A stretch of 6,542 bases of DNA, taken from contig JAKAFG010000116.1 of NCBI GenBank assembly GCA_021818125.1, positions 1 to 6,542 on the forward strand, given 5' to 3'. Positions 5,676-6,542 of this stretch are shown here, piece by piece (positions within the stretch are counted from its first letter, which is position 1; each line of letters starts with the position of its first letter). The DNA is from Pseudomonadota bacterium (GTDB lineage: Bacteria > Pseudomonadota > Gammaproteobacteria > Acidithiobacillales > Acidithiobacillaceae). The notes under the pieces were generated by a model, which was not told the DNA's origin, made no database searches, and worked only from the letters and a program-made list of their open reading frames with translations. A program made the position numbers and the translations under genes.

Positions 5676-6542
5676 AACCATGCCGGAAATGGCGCACGCC
5701 GGTGAAGACCATGGCGACGCCGTGTTCATTGGCGCTGGCGATGACTTCTTCATCACGGATGGAGCCGCCGGGTTGGATAATCGCCTTTACGCCCGCAGCA
5801 GCCGCCGCATCGACCCCATCACGGAAAGGGAAAAAAGCGTCAGAAGCCAGCGCCGCACCGTGTAAATCGAAGCCCAGTTCCAGGGCTTTGGCCGCACCGC
5901 ATTTGGCGGCATCCACCCGGCTCATCTGTCCCGCACCGATGCCGACGGTCTGGCCTTCGCGGCCATAGACAATGGCGTTGGAGCGCACGTATTTACCGAC
6001 CCGCCAGACAAAGGCGAGGTCACGGGCTTCCTGTGCCGTCGGTGCGCGTTCTGAGACCACTTTCCAGTCCGCTTCCGCTTCCATGGCCTGGTCAAAGTCC
6101 TGCACCAACAGGCCGCCACGCACGCGTTTGTAATCCCAGCCTGCCCGCCGCCAAGCGCGGCCATCGTCAAAGGCAAGCACCCGCAGGTTTTTCTTTTTGG
6201 CCAGAATGGGCCGGGCGTCGGGCAAAATGGCAGGCGCCAGTACCATCTCGATGAACTGGCCGCTAATGAGTTCGGCAGTCTGGGCGTCCAGCGGTCGGTT
6301 ACAGGCGATGATACTGCCAAAGGCGGATACCGGATCGCCGGCCCACGCGCGCTGATAGGCGCTGAGCAGATCCGGCCCCACGGCCACGCCGCAGGGATTG
6401 CCGTGCTTCACCACGCAACAGGCGGGTCCGGCAAATTCCATCACCAGCGCGACGGCGGCATCGCCGTCCCCGATATTGTTGTAAGACAGTTCCTTGCCCT
6501 GCAACTGATGGGCGTCCGCCAGTCCGCCGCCGCTGCCATCGC
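5674..6542 (-). CDS. purH: Bifunctional AICAR transformylase/IMP cyclohydrolase, C-terminal part
   Basis: PurH formylates AICAR with 10-formyl-tetrahydrofolate and cyclises the product to IMP, the last two steps of purine synthesis. The window holds the final 288 residues and the TGA (5676-5674). The frame runs off the right edge (outermost full codon at 6542-6540 side, read from 6540). The N-terminal cyclohydrolase domain and start are missing. The visible part is the transformylase domain. It has QGKELSYNNIGDGDAA, the catalytic Lys-His pair in VKHGNPCGVA (residues 45-46 of the visible part), DPVSAFGSIIACNR, RGGLLVQD, KYVRSNAIVY, GIGAGQMSRVDAAK, ASDAFFPFRDGVDAAAAAG, IQPGGSIRDEEVI and a closing HGVAMVFTGVRHFRHG. 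This last motif is the usual C-terminus of the family, so the end is intact. It is the most upstream gene seen of the purH-purD-tsaC-hemF-pyrD cluster, and any promoter lies beyond the window. Confidence 0.98.
   Translation of the reverse strand, partial: DGSGGGLADAHQLQGKELSYNNIGDGDAAVALVMEFAGPACCVVKHGNPCGVAVGPDLLSAYQRAWAGDPVSAFGSIIACNRPLDAQTAELISGQFIEMVLAPAILPDARPILAKKKNLRVLAFDDGRAWRRAGWDYKRVRGGLLVQDFDQAMEAEADWKVVSERAPTAQEARDLAFVWRVGKYVRSNAIVYGREGQTVGIGAGQMSRVDAAKCGAAKALELGFDLHGAALASDAFFPFRDGVDAAAAAGVKAIIQPGGSIRDEEVIASANEHGVAMVFTGVRHFRHG

Noticed and set aside
5031..5705. Long plus-strand open frame (224 codons) opposite purD
   Set aside because: Long antisense frames are expected over GC-rich coding sequence. 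purD is unmistakable here, and the antisense product shows no domain I recognise.

Overview
This window comes from a Gram-negative, oxygen-using proteobacterium with a fairly GC-rich core genome. The evidence is an outer-membrane TonB-dependent receptor, a membrane-associated class 2 (quinone-linked) PyrD and an oxygen-dependent HemF. My unproven impression from gene order and sequence style is something like Acidithiobacillus. The sequence alone does not settle the genus.

Layout. Bases 1-1319 (+) hold the C-terminal beta-barrel of a TonB-dependent receptor whose start lies outside the window. A clean intrinsic terminator (1370-1397) follows it. Bases 1398-1838 are the only stretch without an obvious large gene. 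On the minus strand it contains a probable 49-residue lipoprotein gene (1529-1678), a weak terminator-like hairpin, and a perfect inverted repeat plus a direct repeat (1702-1733) just upstream of that gene. From 1839 to the right edge, five housekeeping genes run on the minus strand. In transcription order they are purH (partial), purD, tsaC (yrdC/sua5-type), hemF and pyrD.

How the genes work together. The five genes are packed with gaps of 13, 15 and 4 bases and a final ATGA overlap, so they look like one translationally coupled operon. PurD and PurH are the GAR-ligase step and the last two steps of de novo IMP synthesis. PyrD is the quinone-linked step of pyrimidine synthesis. HemF makes protoporphyrinogen IX for haem. 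TsaC supplies the threonylcarbamoyl-AMP used for tRNA t6A. Key residues are intact wherever I could check them, and no gene in the operon looks broken.

The receptor gene is visibly richer in A+T than the operon and points the other way, so the two blocks are probably independent. I see no defence system, mobile element, CRISPR array, tRNA or rRNA. The least ordinary part is the 1366-1733 interval. It has a tiny lipoprotein, a CCC-TGA stop followed by an open +1 frame, and an operator-like repeat. These are leads, not an established new system.
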